Shown here piece by piece: positions 35,347-43,832 of a stretch of 64,000 bases of DNA. The DNA comes from Actinacidiphila yanglinensis (GTDB lineage Bacteria > Actinomycetota > Actinomycetes > Streptomycetales > Streptomycetaceae): contig NZ_FNVU01000003.1 of NCBI RefSeq assembly GCF_900107965.1, forward strand, positions 62,001 through 126,000, in the 5' to 3' direction. Made by a program: the position numbers and the translations under genes. The notes beneath the pieces are model-generated. The model saw nothing but the letters and a program-made list of their open reading frames with translations, had not been told where the DNA came from and searched no databases. Position 1 is the first letter of the stretch, and each line of letters opens with the position of its first letter.

Positions 35347-35396
35347 CACGGCAGAATACGGGGAGAGAACGGAGTCCTTGCGATGCGGAAACGGAT

Positions 35397-36071
35397 GTGA
35401 ACGGCACGGAGAGCCCCGGGCGGCGTATCTCGGCCCAGGTGGTGTGCACGGCGATTCGCGACGACATCGTGGGCGGTTTCTATCCGCCGGGCAGCCGGTT
35501 GACCGAGGAACTGCTCGCGCAGCGGTACGGGGTCTCCCGGGTGCCGGTGCGCGAGGCGCTGCGCACCCTGGAGTCCGAGGGCTTCGTGCGCACCCGCCGG
35601 CACGCCGGCGCGTCGGTGGCCGAGCCGACCGAGCAGGAGGCCGCGGACCTGCTGGAGATCCGCGGCCTGCTGGAACCGCTGGGCGCCGCCCGGGCCGCCC
35701 AGCGGCGTACCGAGTCCCATCTGAAGGTGCTGCGCGGCCTGGTCCGGCTCGGTCAGGAACGCGCGGTGCAGGGGCAGTTGTCGGACCTGCCGTCGCTGGG
35801 CGGCTGGTTCCACGAGACGCTGGCGCAGGCGTCGGGCAGTCCCACGCTGGCCGCCCTGCTGACCCAGCTGCGGCACAAGATCGCCTGGGTGTACTCCGAC
35901 GACGGCACCGGCCGGGCCGCGCAGGCGTGGGAGGAGCACGCCGCGATCGTGGACGCGGTGGCCCGCGGTGACGCGGAGCGCGCCCGCCGGCTCGCGGCGC
36001 TGCACGTGGAGCGGGCCACCGCGGTGAGGACCCTGAAACATCCCGTACACGCCGGGCGCCGCCGTACTTAA
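35397..36071 (+). CDS. GntR-family transcriptional regulator, FadR (FCD) subfamily
   Basis: A 224-aa repressor-type regulator. The winged helix (~10-75) reads VCTAIRDDIVGGFYPPGSRLTEELLAQRYGVSRVPVREALRTLESEGFV, shown here only to place the recognition helix SRVPVREALRTLE. The FCD domain (~85-215) contains LEIRGLLEPLGAARAAQ, GGWFHETLAQASGSPTLAALL and EEHAAIVDAVARGDAERA with the His residues that bind a metal in this subfamily. It is a separate type from DasR (HutC/UTRA), so it is not the expected regulator of the nearby ptsH dre site. Start codon GTG 35397 lacks a strong Shine-Dalgarno sequence. Convergent with ptsH. Confidence 0.9.
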   Translation: MNGTESPGRRISAQVVCTAIRDDIVGGFYPPGSRLTEELLAQRYGVSRVPVREALRTLESEGFVRTRRHAGASVAEPTEQEAADLLEIRGLLEPLGAARAAQRRTESHLKVLRGLVRLGQERAVQGQLSDLPSLGGWFHETLAQASGSPTLAALLTQLRHKIAWVYSDDGTGRAAQAWEEHAAIVDAVARGDAERARRLAALHVERATAVRTLKHPVHAGRRRT

Positions 36072-36386
36072 CAATCGCACCGTATACAAGAGTGAATTGC
36101 CGTTCCGCGTATTGCGGAGAAGCGGGACAGGGCGTTGCCGGACAATCCGTGGGGGACTGTCCGGACCGTCGAATTCAGCTGCGCGGGATTACCGTACGGT
36201 GGTCGGTGATCCTGCGCGGCGGCGAGGGTGCATCCGCGGGCGGAATTCCCGCGGGAAAAGCCGTCCGCCCGAAAGCGGAATCATCCGCCCGAAAACGGAA
36301 CCGTCCGACGGCGGAACCGTCCGCCCGAGGAATGCCGCCCGCCCGAGGGACGCCGCCGCCGGGGAGCGCCGTGCGGCGGCGGTGGC
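36072..36386. other. Intergenic region between convergent GntR and ptsH genes
   Basis: No gene is seen. The region holds a perfect 12-bp palindrome TTCCCGCGGGAA (36246-36257) and a degenerate tandem repeat array to about 36350. Confidence 0.5.
36255..36350. repeat. Degenerate tandem repeat, ~18-20 bp unit, four to five copies
   Basis: Copies share CGGAAYCRTCCGCCCGA: for example CGGAATCATCCGCCCGAAAA (36276-36295), CGGAACCGTCCGACGG (36296-36311) and CGGAACCGTCCGCCCGAGG (36312-36330). It lies beyond the stop codons of both convergent genes. Confidence 0.7.
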
Positions 36387-36668
36387 TCAGACCGTCTCCG
36401 GCAGCTCTTCCAGTCCCTCGGTGACCAGCTTCGCCAGCCGGTCGAGCGCCGCGTCGGCGCCGTCGGCCTCCGAGGCGAGTACGACCTCCTCGCCACCCTG
36501 CGCGCCGAGGCCGAGCACCGCGAGCATGGAGGCGGCGTTGACCGGGTCGCCGCCGGCCTTCGCGATGGTCACGGGAACTCCGGCGGCCGTCGCCGCGCGG
36601 ACGAAGATGGACGCGGGACGGGCGTGCAGGCCTTCCGCCCAGCCGACATTGACGTGCCGCTCAGCCAT
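36387..36668 (-). CDS. ptsH: HPr phosphocarrier protein of the PTS
   Basis: A 93-aa cytoplasmic phosphocarrier that takes phosphate from enzyme I at His15 (motif GLHARPAS) and passes it to sugar-specific EIIA proteins. The regulatory-serine region reads NAASMLAVLGLGAQGGEEV. Length and fold pattern are normal; the end GLEELPETV is helical. A dre (DasR) operator lies 43-58 bp upstream of the ATG, fitting control by DasR, which responds to glucosamine-6-phosphate. Monocistronic and divergent from patA; convergent with the GntR gene. Confidence 0.95.
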   Translation of the reverse strand: MAERHVNVGWAEGLHARPASIFVRAATAAGVPVTIAKAGGDPVNAASMLAVLGLGAQGGEEVVLASEADGADAALDRLAKLVTEGLEELPETV

Positions 36669-36710
36669 GGTGGTGTCCTTCGGGTCGGTGCATTCGGTGC
36701 AGGTGGTACC

Positions 36711-36726
36711 AGTTGTCTAGACCAGT
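36711..36726. promoter_or_regulatory. DasR-responsive element (dre) upstream of ptsH
   Basis: AGTTGTCTAGACCAGT matches the DasR consensus A[CG]TGGTCTAGACCA[CG]T at 15 of 16 positions (T for G at position 4). It sits in the ptsH/patA divergent region. Confidence 0.8.
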
Positions 36727-36840
36727 TAAGCACGCCCGCGGTGCTGCTCCGGCACTCCGGCCCGCGCTTGAACGCCTCTCCCCAGACTGCCTCCTGCGCG
36801 TCGGGGGCGCGCGCAGACACCCCACAGCGGGCCCGCCGCA

Positions 36841-36846
36841 TACGCT
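36841..36846 (+). promoter_or_regulatory. -10 box TACGCT for leaderless patA
   Basis: TACGCT ends 6 nt before ATG 36853, without a Shine-Dalgarno sequence. Confidence 0.55.
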
Positions 36847-36852
36847 GGAACC

Positions 36853-39645
36853 ATGAGCGATCAGCCGTACCCCGTCCACTGGGAGGCGGATGTCGTGCTG
36901 CGCGACGGCGGCATCGCCCGGATCCGGCCGATCGGGCCGGAGGACGCCGGGCGGCTGGTCGACTTCTACGAGCAGGTCTCCGACGAGTCGAAGTACTACC
37001 GGTTCTTCGCGCCCTATCCGCGGCTGTCCGACCGGGACGTGCACCGCTTCACCCACCACGACTACGACGACCGGGTCGGCCTGGCCGCCACCGTGGGGGA
37101 CGAGTTCATCGCCACCGTCCGCTACGACCGCACCGACGAGCAGGGCCGGGCCGTCTCCGGGCCGGCCGGCACCCGCGCCGAGGTCGCCTTCCTCGTGCAG
37201 GACGCCCATCAGGGTCGCGGGGTCGCCTCCGCGCTGCTCGAACACATCGCCGCTGTCGCCCGCGAGCGCGGCATCCTGCACTTCACCGCCGAAGTCCTCC
37301 CCGCCAACCGCAAGATGGTCAAGGTCTTCACCGACGCCGGCTACACCCAGCAGCGCAGTTTCACCGACGGCGTGGTCCACCTCGACCTCGACCTGGAACC
37401 CACCGACGAGTCCGTACGCGTGATGCGGGCCCGCGAGCACCGTGCCGAGGCCCGCTCCGTCCAGAGGCTGCTGCGGCCGGAGTCGGTGGCGGTGGTCGGC
37501 ACCGGCCGCCGGCCCGGCGGCGTCGGCCGCACGCTGCTGCGCAACATCGCGGCGGGCGGCTTCACCGGGCGCCTCTACGCGGTCAACCACTCCTTTCCCG
37601 AGGGCGGCACCGACCTCGACGGCGTGCCCGGCCACCGCTCGGTGCGGGAGATCGCGGCGAGCGGCGCGAGCGTCGACCTCGCGGTGATCGCGGTCCCCGC
37701 CGACCGGGTGCCCGACGCCGTAGCCGACTGCGGAGCCGCCTCCGTGCGCGGCCTGGTCGTGGTCAGCGCGGGCTACTCCGAGACAGGACCCGAGGGCAGG
37801 ACGCGCCAGCGCGAACTGGTCCGCCAGGCCCGCGCCCACGGCATGCGGGTGATCGGCCCGAACGCCTTCGGGGTGCTCAACACCGCGCCCGACGCCCGTC
37901 TGAACGCCTCGCTGTCGCCCGAGATGCCGCACCGCGGCCGGCTCGGGCTGTTCACCCAGTCCGGGTCCATCGGCATCGCCCTGCTCTCCGGCCTGCACCG
38001 CCGGGGCCTGGGTCCGTCCACCTTCGTCTCCGCCGGCAACCGAGCGGACGTCTCCGGCAACGATCTGCTGCAGTACTGGCAGGACGACCCGGACACCGGC
38101 GCGGTACTGATGTACCTGGAGTCGTTCGGCAACCCGCGCAAGTTCACCCGGCTCGCCCGCCGCACCGCCACCGACAAGCCCGTGGTCGTGGTGAAGGGCG
38201 CCCTGCACTCCGGGGCGGTGCCCGCCGGCCACGAGGTGCCGGTCACCCGCATCCCCGACTCCACCGTGTCCGCGCTCTTCCGCCAGGCGGGCGTGATCCG
38301 CGTCGACACGGTCACCGAACTCCTCGACGCCGGGCTGTTCCTCGCGCTCCAGCCGCTCCCGGCCGGCAACCGGGTCGCCGTCCTCGGCAACTCCGAGTCC
38401 CTGGGCCTGCTCACCTACGACGCGGCCCTCACCGCCGGTCTGCGCCCGGCCGCCCCGATCGACCTCACCACCGCCGCCGGCCCGGCCGACTTCGCCGCCG
38501 CGCTCGCGACCGCGCTCGCCGACCCCGGCAGCGACGCGGTCGTGGTCACCGCGATCCCACGGGTCGGCACGGACCTGCTGACCGCGGACCCGAGCGATCC
38601 GGCCGGGCCCGCCGATCCCGCCGACCCCGAGTCGGGCGACGACCCGGCCCTCGCCGCCGCCCTGCGCACGGCCGCCGCCGGCGCGGGCAAGCCCGTCGTC
38701 GTGGTCCATCTCGCCCTCGACGCCATGGCCGACCGCCTGGCCGCCCGCGCCGACGCGGGCGGCGGCCCCGGCGCCCGCATCCCCGCCTACCGCGCCCCCG
38801 ACCGGGCGGTGGGGTCGCTCGCCGAGGCCAGCGCGTACGCCGCGTGGCGGGCGGCCGCCGCGGAACCGGGCCGGGTCCCGGACCTGGACCGGATCGACGA
38901 GGCCGCCGCGGCCGAGGACGTCCGCCGGCTGCTGCCCGCCGGGACACCCGCGGGGGAGGGCATCACCCTCGCGGACGCGGACGCGGCGGCGCTGCTCGGC
39001 CGCTACGGCATCGAGGTGCTGCGGGCCCGCCCCGCTCCCGACCCGGACGCCGCGGCCGAGGCCGCCGCCGCGCTCGGCTACCCCGTGGCGCTGAAGACCA
39101 CCGCACCCCACCTGCGGCACCGCGCCGACCTCGGCGGTGTGCGACTCGACCTGGCCGACGAGGCGGACCTGCGGCGGGCCTACGGCGAGCTCACCGCGCG
39201 GCTCGGCGGCCCGGCCGAACTGCGGCCGGTGGTACAGGCGATGGCCCCGCGCGGGGTGGACACGGTGGTGCGGGCGGGGGTCGATCCGGCGGCCGGCGCG
39301 GTGCTCTCCTTCGGCCTGGCCGGGGCGCCCTCCGAACTGCTCGGGGATGTCGCGCACCGCCTCGTGCCGGCCACCGACCGGGACGCCGCGGAACTGGTGC
39401 GGTCCATCAAGGCCGCGCCACTGCTGTTCGGCTGGCGCGGCGCCGAGCCGGTGGACACCGCCGCGCTGGAGGAGCTGCTGCTGCGGGTGTCGATGCTCGC
39501 CGAGGACCTGCCCGAGGTGGTCGCGGTCTCCCTGGAACCCGTGGTGGTCGCGGCGCGCGGCCTGAGCGTGCTCGGCGCGCGGGTGCGGCTGGCCACCCCA
39601 CCGGCCCGCACCGACCTGGGACCCCGCGCGCTGACCACCTACTGA
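36853..39645 (+). CDS. patA: PatA-type protein lysine acetyltransferase (GNAT + acyl-CoA synthetase-like)
   Basis: A 930-aa fusion. Residues ~20-180 are a GNAT acetyltransferase (AEVAFLVQDAHQGRGVASALLEHI is the acetyl-CoA loop region). Residues ~205-640 resemble the CoA-binding and ligase parts of ADP-forming acyl-CoA synthetase (VAVVGTGRRPGGVGRTLLRNI, GLFTQSGSIGIALLSGLHRRG). Residues ~690-925 are an ATP-grasp domain (LLGRYGIEVLRARPA, YPVALKTTAPHLRHRADLGGV). Related enzymes acetylate and switch off acyl-CoA synthetases. The N-terminal GNAT order is that reported for Streptomyces lividans PatA, opposite to Salmonella Pat. A low-complexity AGPADPADP segment lies near 585. Leaderless start. Confidence 0.88.
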   Translation: MSDQPYPVHWEADVVLRDGGIARIRPIGPEDAGRLVDFYEQVSDESKYYRFFAPYPRLSDRDVHRFTHHDYDDRVGLAATVGDEFIATVRYDRTDEQGRAVSGPAGTRAEVAFLVQDAHQGRGVASALLEHIAAVARERGILHFTAEVLPANRKMVKVFTDAGYTQQRSFTDGVVHLDLDLEPTDESVRVMRAREHRAEARSVQRLLRPESVAVVGTGRRPGGVGRTLLRNIAAGGFTGRLYAVNHSFPEGGTDLDGVPGHRSVREIAASGASVDLAVIAVPADRVPDAVADCGAASVRGLVVVSAGYSETGPEGRTRQRELVRQARAHGMRVIGPNAFGVLNTAPDARLNASLSPEMPHRGRLGLFTQSGSIGIALLSGLHRRGLGPSTFVSAGNRADVSGNDLLQYWQDDPDTGAVLMYLESFGNPRKFTRLARRTATDKPVVVVKGALHSGAVPAGHEVPVTRIPDSTVSALFRQAGVIRVDTVTELLDAGLFLALQPLPAGNRVAVLGNSESLGLLTYDAALTAGLRPAAPIDLTTAAGPADFAAALATALADPGSDAVVVTAIPRVGTDLLTADPSDPAGPADPADPESGDDPALAAALRTAAAGAGKPVVVVHLALDAMADRLAARADAGGGPGARIPAYRAPDRAVGSLAEASAYAAWRAAAAEPGRVPDLDRIDEAAAAEDVRRLLPAGTPAGEGITLADADAAALLGRYGIEVLRARPAPDPDAAAEAAAALGYPVALKTTAPHLRHRADLGGVRLDLADEADLRRAYGELTARLGGPAELRPVVQAMAPRGVDTVVRAGVDPAAGAVLSFGLAGAPSELLGDVAHRLVPATDRDAAELVRSIKAAPLLFGWRGAEPVDTAALEELLLRVSMLAEDLPEVVAVSLEPVVVAARGLSVLGARVRLATPPARTDLGPRALTTY

Positions 39646-39784
39646 CCGCGAAAGTGCCGAGCGCGCCCTGACGTGCGGCGCGGAGGGGACCGGCCCGCGA
39701 CCGCACCCGCGACAGGCGGAGCCGGGCTCGAAAGCGGGCACCGACCCGTGCGACGACTGAGTTCTGACCACCGCGGAGCGCGCA

Positions 39785-39790
39785 TAGGAT
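39785..39790 (+). promoter_or_regulatory. -10 box TAGGAT for leaderless DUF5998 gene
   Basis: TAGGAT ends 7 nt before ATG 39798; a TTCTGA at 39762-39767 is at -35 spacing (17 bp). This placement decides the start at 39798 rather than the ATG at 39789, which overlaps the -10 box. Confidence 0.55.
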
Positions 39791-39797
39791 GGACGGC

Positions 39798-40400
39798 ATG
39801 GCGAAGACCGGTACGACGACTCAGGGCCTGCGCACAGCCATCGAGCGCAGCGGCTACTACCCGGCTCTGGTGGCCGAGGCCGTCGAGGCCGCGGTCGGGC
39901 GCGAGCCGGTCACGTCGTACCTGGTCCACCAGGAGACCACCTTCGACGCCAACGAGGTGCGGCGGCACGTGACGGTGCTGGTGCTCACCGGCAGCCGTTT
40001 CATCGTCAGCCATACCGACGAGCAGGCCGCCGACGACACGTCGCCGAGCCCGTACGCCACGACGTCCACCGAATCGGTGAAGATCGGGCGGATCTCCTCG
40101 GTGGTGGTCAGCCGGGTGGTGGCCAATCCCGAGTCCTACACGCCCGGCACCGCGGGGACTCCGGGCACCCTGCCGCGCGAGGTGGTACTCACCATCGGGT
40201 GGGGCGCGGTCTCCCGGATCGACCTGGAGCCGGCCGCGTGCGGTGACCCCAACTGCGAGGCGGACCACGGCTACACCGGGTCCTCGACCGTCGACGACCT
40301 GTCCCTGCGGGTGAGCGAGGCGGGCGACGGCCCCGACACCGTCCGCCAGGCCTTGGCCTTCGCGCAGGCCCTCTCCGAGGCGACAGCGGCGACGGACTGA
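39798..40400 (+). CDS. DUF5998 family protein
   Basis: A 200-aa cytoplasmic protein conserved in actinobacteria, function unknown. Clear blocks are IERSGYYPALVAEAVEAAVGREPVTSYLVHQETTFD, EVRRHVTVLVLTGSRFIVSHTDE, SVKIGRISSVVVSRVV and LTIGWGAVSRIDLEPAACGDPNCEADHGY, the last with a Cys/His cluster that might bind metal. The overall beta-rich N-terminal pattern suggests a PH-like fold, which is inference. The next gene starts within its stop codon (TGATG), so both are translationally coupled. Confidence 0.86.
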   Translation: MAKTGTTTQGLRTAIERSGYYPALVAEAVEAAVGREPVTSYLVHQETTFDANEVRRHVTVLVLTGSRFIVSHTDEQAADDTSPSPYATTSTESVKIGRISSVVVSRVVANPESYTPGTAGTPGTLPREVVLTIGWGAVSRIDLEPAACGDPNCEADHGYTGSSTVDDLSLRVSEAGDGPDTVRQALAFAQALSEATAATD

Positions 40401-41695
40401 TGGGCGCACCCCTCCCCGGCGCGCCCCGCGTCCCGCACGGTCCCCGCTCGCAGAACTCCCACCACCAGGGCTCCCCCTCCCAGGGCGCACCCCCGCACGC
40501 CTCGCACCCGCTGGGCGCCGACCCGCACGACCCCGTGCCGCTCGACCCGCGGGCCGCCCCCGTGCCGGCCTACGGCACGGGCGCGCTGTGCGACGTGATC
40601 CCGGCCGCGGTCGCCGGGTTCCGCATCCCCGGGATGCCCGCCACCGGGCTCACCCTCGAACCCGCGGACCGGGTCTGCGTGTTCCTGGTGGACGGGCTCG
40701 GCTGGGAGCTGATCCTGCGCCACCCCGACGAGGCGCCGTATCTGACGTCGCTGCTGGGTACCTCGCTCGGCGGCAGCGGCCGGCCGCTCACCGCCGGGTT
40801 CCCGGCCACCACCGCGACCTCGCTGGCGTCGGTGGGCACCGGGCTGCCGCCGGGCGCGCACGGCCTGGCCGGTTACACCACCCTCAACCCGGACACCGGC
40901 GAGCTGATGAACCAGCTGCGCTGGCAGCCGTGGACCTCGCCGAACGTCTGGCAGCCGCACCCCACCGTCTTCCGGCTCGCCGACGCGGCCGGCATCGCCA
41001 CCTGCCAGGTGTCCTCGCCGACCTTCGCGCAGACCCCGCTGACGAAGGTCGCGCTGTCCGGCGGCACCTTCCACGGCCGGCTGACCGGGGAGGAGCGGAT
41101 GGACCTGGCGGCGGACCGGCTCGCCGCCGCCGACCGCACGCTGGTCTACACGTACTACAGCGAGCTCGACGGGATGGGCCACCGGCACGGCGTCGACTCC
41201 GACGCCTGGCGCGGGCAGTTGGCGATGGTCGACCGGCTGGTGCAGCGGCTCGCCGAGCAACTGCCGCCGCGCAGCGCCCTGTACGTCACCGCTGACCACG
41301 GCATGATCGACATCCCGTTCGACGAGGAGTCCAGGATCGACTTCGACGAGGACTGGGAACTGCGGGCCGGGGTCGCGGTGCTCGGCGGCGAGGGCCGGGC
41401 CCGGCACGTGTACGCGGTGCCCGGTGCGGCCGCCGACGTGCTCGCGGTGTGGCGGGAGGTGCTGGGCGACCGGATGTGGGTGGCAAGCCGCGCGGAGGCG
41501 GTCGCCGCCGGCTGGTTCGGTCCCGAGCCGGAACGCCGGGTGCTGGGCCGGATCGGCGACGTGGTGGCCGCCGCCCGCGACGACATGGCGATCGTCGCCC
41601 ACCGCACCGAGCCGGGCGAGTCGAAGATGGTCGGGCTGCACGGCTCCATGACCCCCGTCGAGCAACTGGTGCCGCTGCTGCAAGTACGCTCCTGA
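40400..41695 (+). CDS. Alkaline-phosphatase superfamily nucleotide pyrophosphatase/phosphodiesterase
   Basis: A 431-aa protein with an alkaline-phosphatase-type fold (NPP family). Metal and catalytic pieces are VCVFLVDGLGWEL (first Asp), FPATTATSLASVGTGL (nucleophile Thr), YYSELDGMGHRHGVDS (Asp/His ligands) and YVTADHGMIDIP (Asp-His). It should hydrolyse phosphodiester or pyrophosphate bonds; no signal peptide is evident, so a cytoplasmic enzyme is likely. The first ~45 residues are Pro/His/Gly-rich and probably disordered. Its ATG overlaps the DUF5998 stop (TGATG), suggesting a functional link between the two proteins. Confidence 0.9.
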   Translation: MGAPLPGAPRVPHGPRSQNSHHQGSPSQGAPPHASHPLGADPHDPVPLDPRAAPVPAYGTGALCDVIPAAVAGFRIPGMPATGLTLEPADRVCVFLVDGLGWELILRHPDEAPYLTSLLGTSLGGSGRPLTAGFPATTATSLASVGTGLPPGAHGLAGYTTLNPDTGELMNQLRWQPWTSPNVWQPHPTVFRLADAAGIATCQVSSPTFAQTPLTKVALSGGTFHGRLTGEERMDLAADRLAAADRTLVYTYYSELDGMGHRHGVDSDAWRGQLAMVDRLVQRLAEQLPPRSALYVTADHGMIDIPFDEESRIDFDEDWELRAGVAVLGGEGRARHVYAVPGAAADVLAVWREVLGDRMWVASRAEAVAAGWFGPEPERRVLGRIGDVVAAARDDMAIVAHRTEPGESKMVGLHGSMTPVEQLVPLLQVRS

Positions 41696-41783
41696 GCTGT
41701 CACCGTCCGTCCCGCGTACCGCCGCCGTCGCCCTCGGCCGGCCGAACGCCCGCCGTCCGTCCCGAAAGGCCGTCGTCCTTCCC

Positions 41784-42431
41784 ATGTCCGAGCTGGTCTT
41801 CTTCTCCGGAACGATGGACTGCGGCAAGAGCACCCTCGCCCTGCAGATCATCCACAACCGCACCGCCCGCGGGCTCCAGTCGGTGATCTTCACCCGCGAC
41901 GACCGGGCGGGACAGGGCAAGCTCTCCTCCCGGCTCGGCCTGGTCACCGAGGCGGTCGAGGTCACCGACGCCATGGACCTGTACGGGCATCTGGTCGGCG
42001 TGATCAGCCGCGGCGGCCGGGTGGACTACGTGGTCGTCGACGAGGCGCAGTTCCTGGCTCCGGAGCAGATCGACCAGCTGGCCCGGGTGGTGGACGAACT
42101 CACCCTGGACGTCTACGCGTTCGGGATCACCACCGACTTCCGCACCCGGCTCTTCCCCGGCTCGCGGCGGCTGATCGAACTCGCCGACCGGATAGAGGCG
42201 CTCCAGGTCGAGGCGCTGTGCTGGTGCGGCGCCCGCGCCACCCACAACGCCCGCACCATCGACGGCGTCATGGTGGTCGAGGGCGCCCAGGTGGTGGTCG
42301 GCGACGTGGACCGCGCGGCGGAGGTCGGCTACGAGGTGCTGTGCCGCCGCCACCACCGGCGCCGGATGACCTCCGCGTCGGCCGCCGCGAGTGCCCTGTC
42401 GCCCGACGTGCTGCCGGTCAACCACGGCTGA
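41784..42431 (+). CDS. tdk: Thymidine kinase (type II)
   Basis: A 215-aa salvage enzyme phosphorylating thymidine with ATP. The P-loop GTMDCGKST is at residues 9-17, the Walker B/catalytic segment is VDEAQFL, and the structural zinc site is formed by CWCG and the later CRRHH. The lasso-loop DGVMVVEGAQVVVGD is present. Length is typical of type II thymidine kinases. It follows the phosphodiesterase gene by 88 bp on the same strand and ends before a long bidirectional hairpin that marks the boundary to the glycan locus. Confidence 0.96.
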   Translation: MSELVFFSGTMDCGKSTLALQIIHNRTARGLQSVIFTRDDRAGQGKLSSRLGLVTEAVEVTDAMDLYGHLVGVISRGGRVDYVVVDEAQFLAPEQIDQLARVVDELTLDVYAFGITTDFRTRLFPGSRRLIELADRIEALQVEALCWCGARATHNARTIDGVMVVEGAQVVVGDVDRAAEVGYEVLCRRHHRRRMTSASAAASALSPDVLPVNHG

Positions 42432-42480
42432 TCCCGCCGACCACGGTTGATCCGGGCGGACTTCGGGCGGAACCGGTGGC

Positions 42481-42526
42481 AGCGGGCCCGGGCCACCGCC
42501 GGCGAGGACGGTCACCCGGGCCCGCT
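42481..42526. terminator. Bidirectional terminator between tdk and the glycan locus
   Basis: AGCGGGCCCGGG (42481-42492) pairs perfectly with CCCGGGCCCGCT (42515-42526); ACCG/CGGT extends the pairing inside. It separates convergent tdk and GH99 genes. Confidence 0.75.
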
Positions 42527-42683
42527 CACGGCCGGACATGCGTGCCGGGTCAGGCACCTGGCAGCGGCCCGGGCCGCGCGACGACGGTACGTTCAGCGGT
42601 CACCGGCACCGTGATCGTCCGTGCGCCGTCGGGAGGTCCGGCACCGCCGCGCCTGCGCACGAGGGCCGGTCTGTCCATGGCGG

Positions 42684-43832
42684 TCAGCGCGGGTTCGCCC
42701 GCCGGTGCCGGGCCCGCTCCGCCTCGAAGCGCGCCGCCCACTGGGCGGTCCGGTCCAGGTAGGCGGTCTGCGCGGACCTGCCGTGCCGCCCGTAGGCACC
42801 CTCGAAGTCGAGGTAGTCCAGCGTGCCGGGGGTGTGGGCGGTGGCGGGTTCGATCATGGTGCCCTCGTGCCACTCGTTGAAGGACGTGATGCTCACCCAG
42901 TCCGGCGGCGCGTCACCGTTGCCCGACGCCAGGGCGTACGCCCACTCCTGGTCGTAGGTCGCGCCGTCGGCCCGGTCCAGGGTCGGGGTGGTGTTGCCGG
43001 GCACCGCGCGGTCGTCGAGGTACCCGGGGCCGAGCGAGGGCGCCCACACCATGCCGCGGTCCGCGCAGAACGCGGCGACCTCGGTCCAGTCCGGCGTGTT
43101 GTGGGTGGCGATCGCGTCGTAGGTGTAGGCGCCGCCGAAGTCGCCGATCCGGGTCAGGTCCCAGGTCTGCGCCATCACGATGGCCTGGTCGTCGACCTGG
43201 TGCAGCGCCGACCAGTCCACGGTGAGCAGGCTGTTGAAGATGTAGTACGCGGTGCGGTGGCCGTGCTCCGGGTCGCGGTGGAAGGCCGGGTGGTCGCCGT
43301 ACTTCCCGCTGATGTAGCGAATGTCGGCCACCACCGAGTCCGCGTCGCGGCCGTCGTACGGCTCGATGTGCCAGGCGACCTGGAGGCCCTGCCGGGCTGC
43401 GGCCTCCAGCACCACCTCGGCCTGCTGGTCCTCGTAACTGCCCTGCCCCCACCAGCTGCTGACCAGGACGCCGGTGCCGGCCTGCCGCAGCCAGCGCATG
43501 TGCTGGCCGACCGCGCCGTGCAGGTCCCCGGAGTCGTAGGGGCCGAGCACCGGGTAGTAGTTGGAGGCGATGTCGTCCGGCGGGGTGAGGGAGCCCTGCT
43601 GCCAGTGCCGCCACTGCCCGGAGAAGTCGGGGTTGCCGTACCACGGGTAGTAGAAGATGTGGGTGTGCCGGGAGACCGACTGCGACAGGGCGTCCTGCGC
43701 GCCGCCGGTGGCGGGTGCCGGGGTGGCGGCCTGCGCGTTCTGGCCGGTGAGGCCGACCAGCGCGGCGGCGCCCGCCGCGGCGGCGCCGGTCAGCAGGGTG
43801 CGGCGGGAGGGGGGCGTGGGTGCGGGGGACAT
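42684..43832 (-). CDS. Tat-exported GH99-type endo-alpha-1,2-mannosidase/mannanase
   Basis: A 382-aa secreted enzyme. The N-terminus SRRTLLTGAAAAGAAALVGL is a twin-arginine signal. The catalytic barrel opens with HIFYYPWYGNPDFSGQWRHW (58-77), nearly the same as GH99 endomannosidases, and continues SSWWGQGSYEDQQ, WHIEPYDGRD and the double-glutamate motif SFNEWHEGTMIEPA with Glu320 and Glu323 spaced as in known GH99 catalytic residues. GH99 enzymes cut alpha-1,2-mannosidic (or glucosyl-mannose) bonds inside N-glycans or yeast mannan by an epoxide-type mechanism. GAAGGAGAG precedes the ATG, which overlaps the upstream dehydrogenase stop (TGATG). Confidence 0.9.
   Translation of the reverse strand: MSPAPTPPSRRTLLTGAAAAGAAALVGLTGQNAQAATPAPATGGAQDALSQSVSRHTHIFYYPWYGNPDFSGQWRHWQQGSLTPPDDIASNYYPVLGPYDSGDLHGAVGQHMRWLRQAGTGVLVSSWWGQGSYEDQQAEVVLEAAARQGLQVAWHIEPYDGRDADSVVADIRYISGKYGDHPAFHRDPEHGHRTAYYIFNSLLTVDWSALHQVDDQAIVMAQTWDLTRIGDFGGAYTYDAIATHNTPDWTEVAAFCADRGMVWAPSLGPGYLDDRAVPGNTTPTLDRADGATYDQEWAYALASGNGDAPPDWVSITSFNEWHEGTMIEPATAHTPGTLDYLDFEGAYGRHGRSAQTAYLDRTAQWAARFEAERARHRRANPR

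Noticed and set aside
36661..39771. Minus-strand frame of ~1030 codons opposite patA
   Set aside because: Antisense shadow; patA on the plus strand has clear GNAT, CoA-ligase and ATP-grasp signatures.
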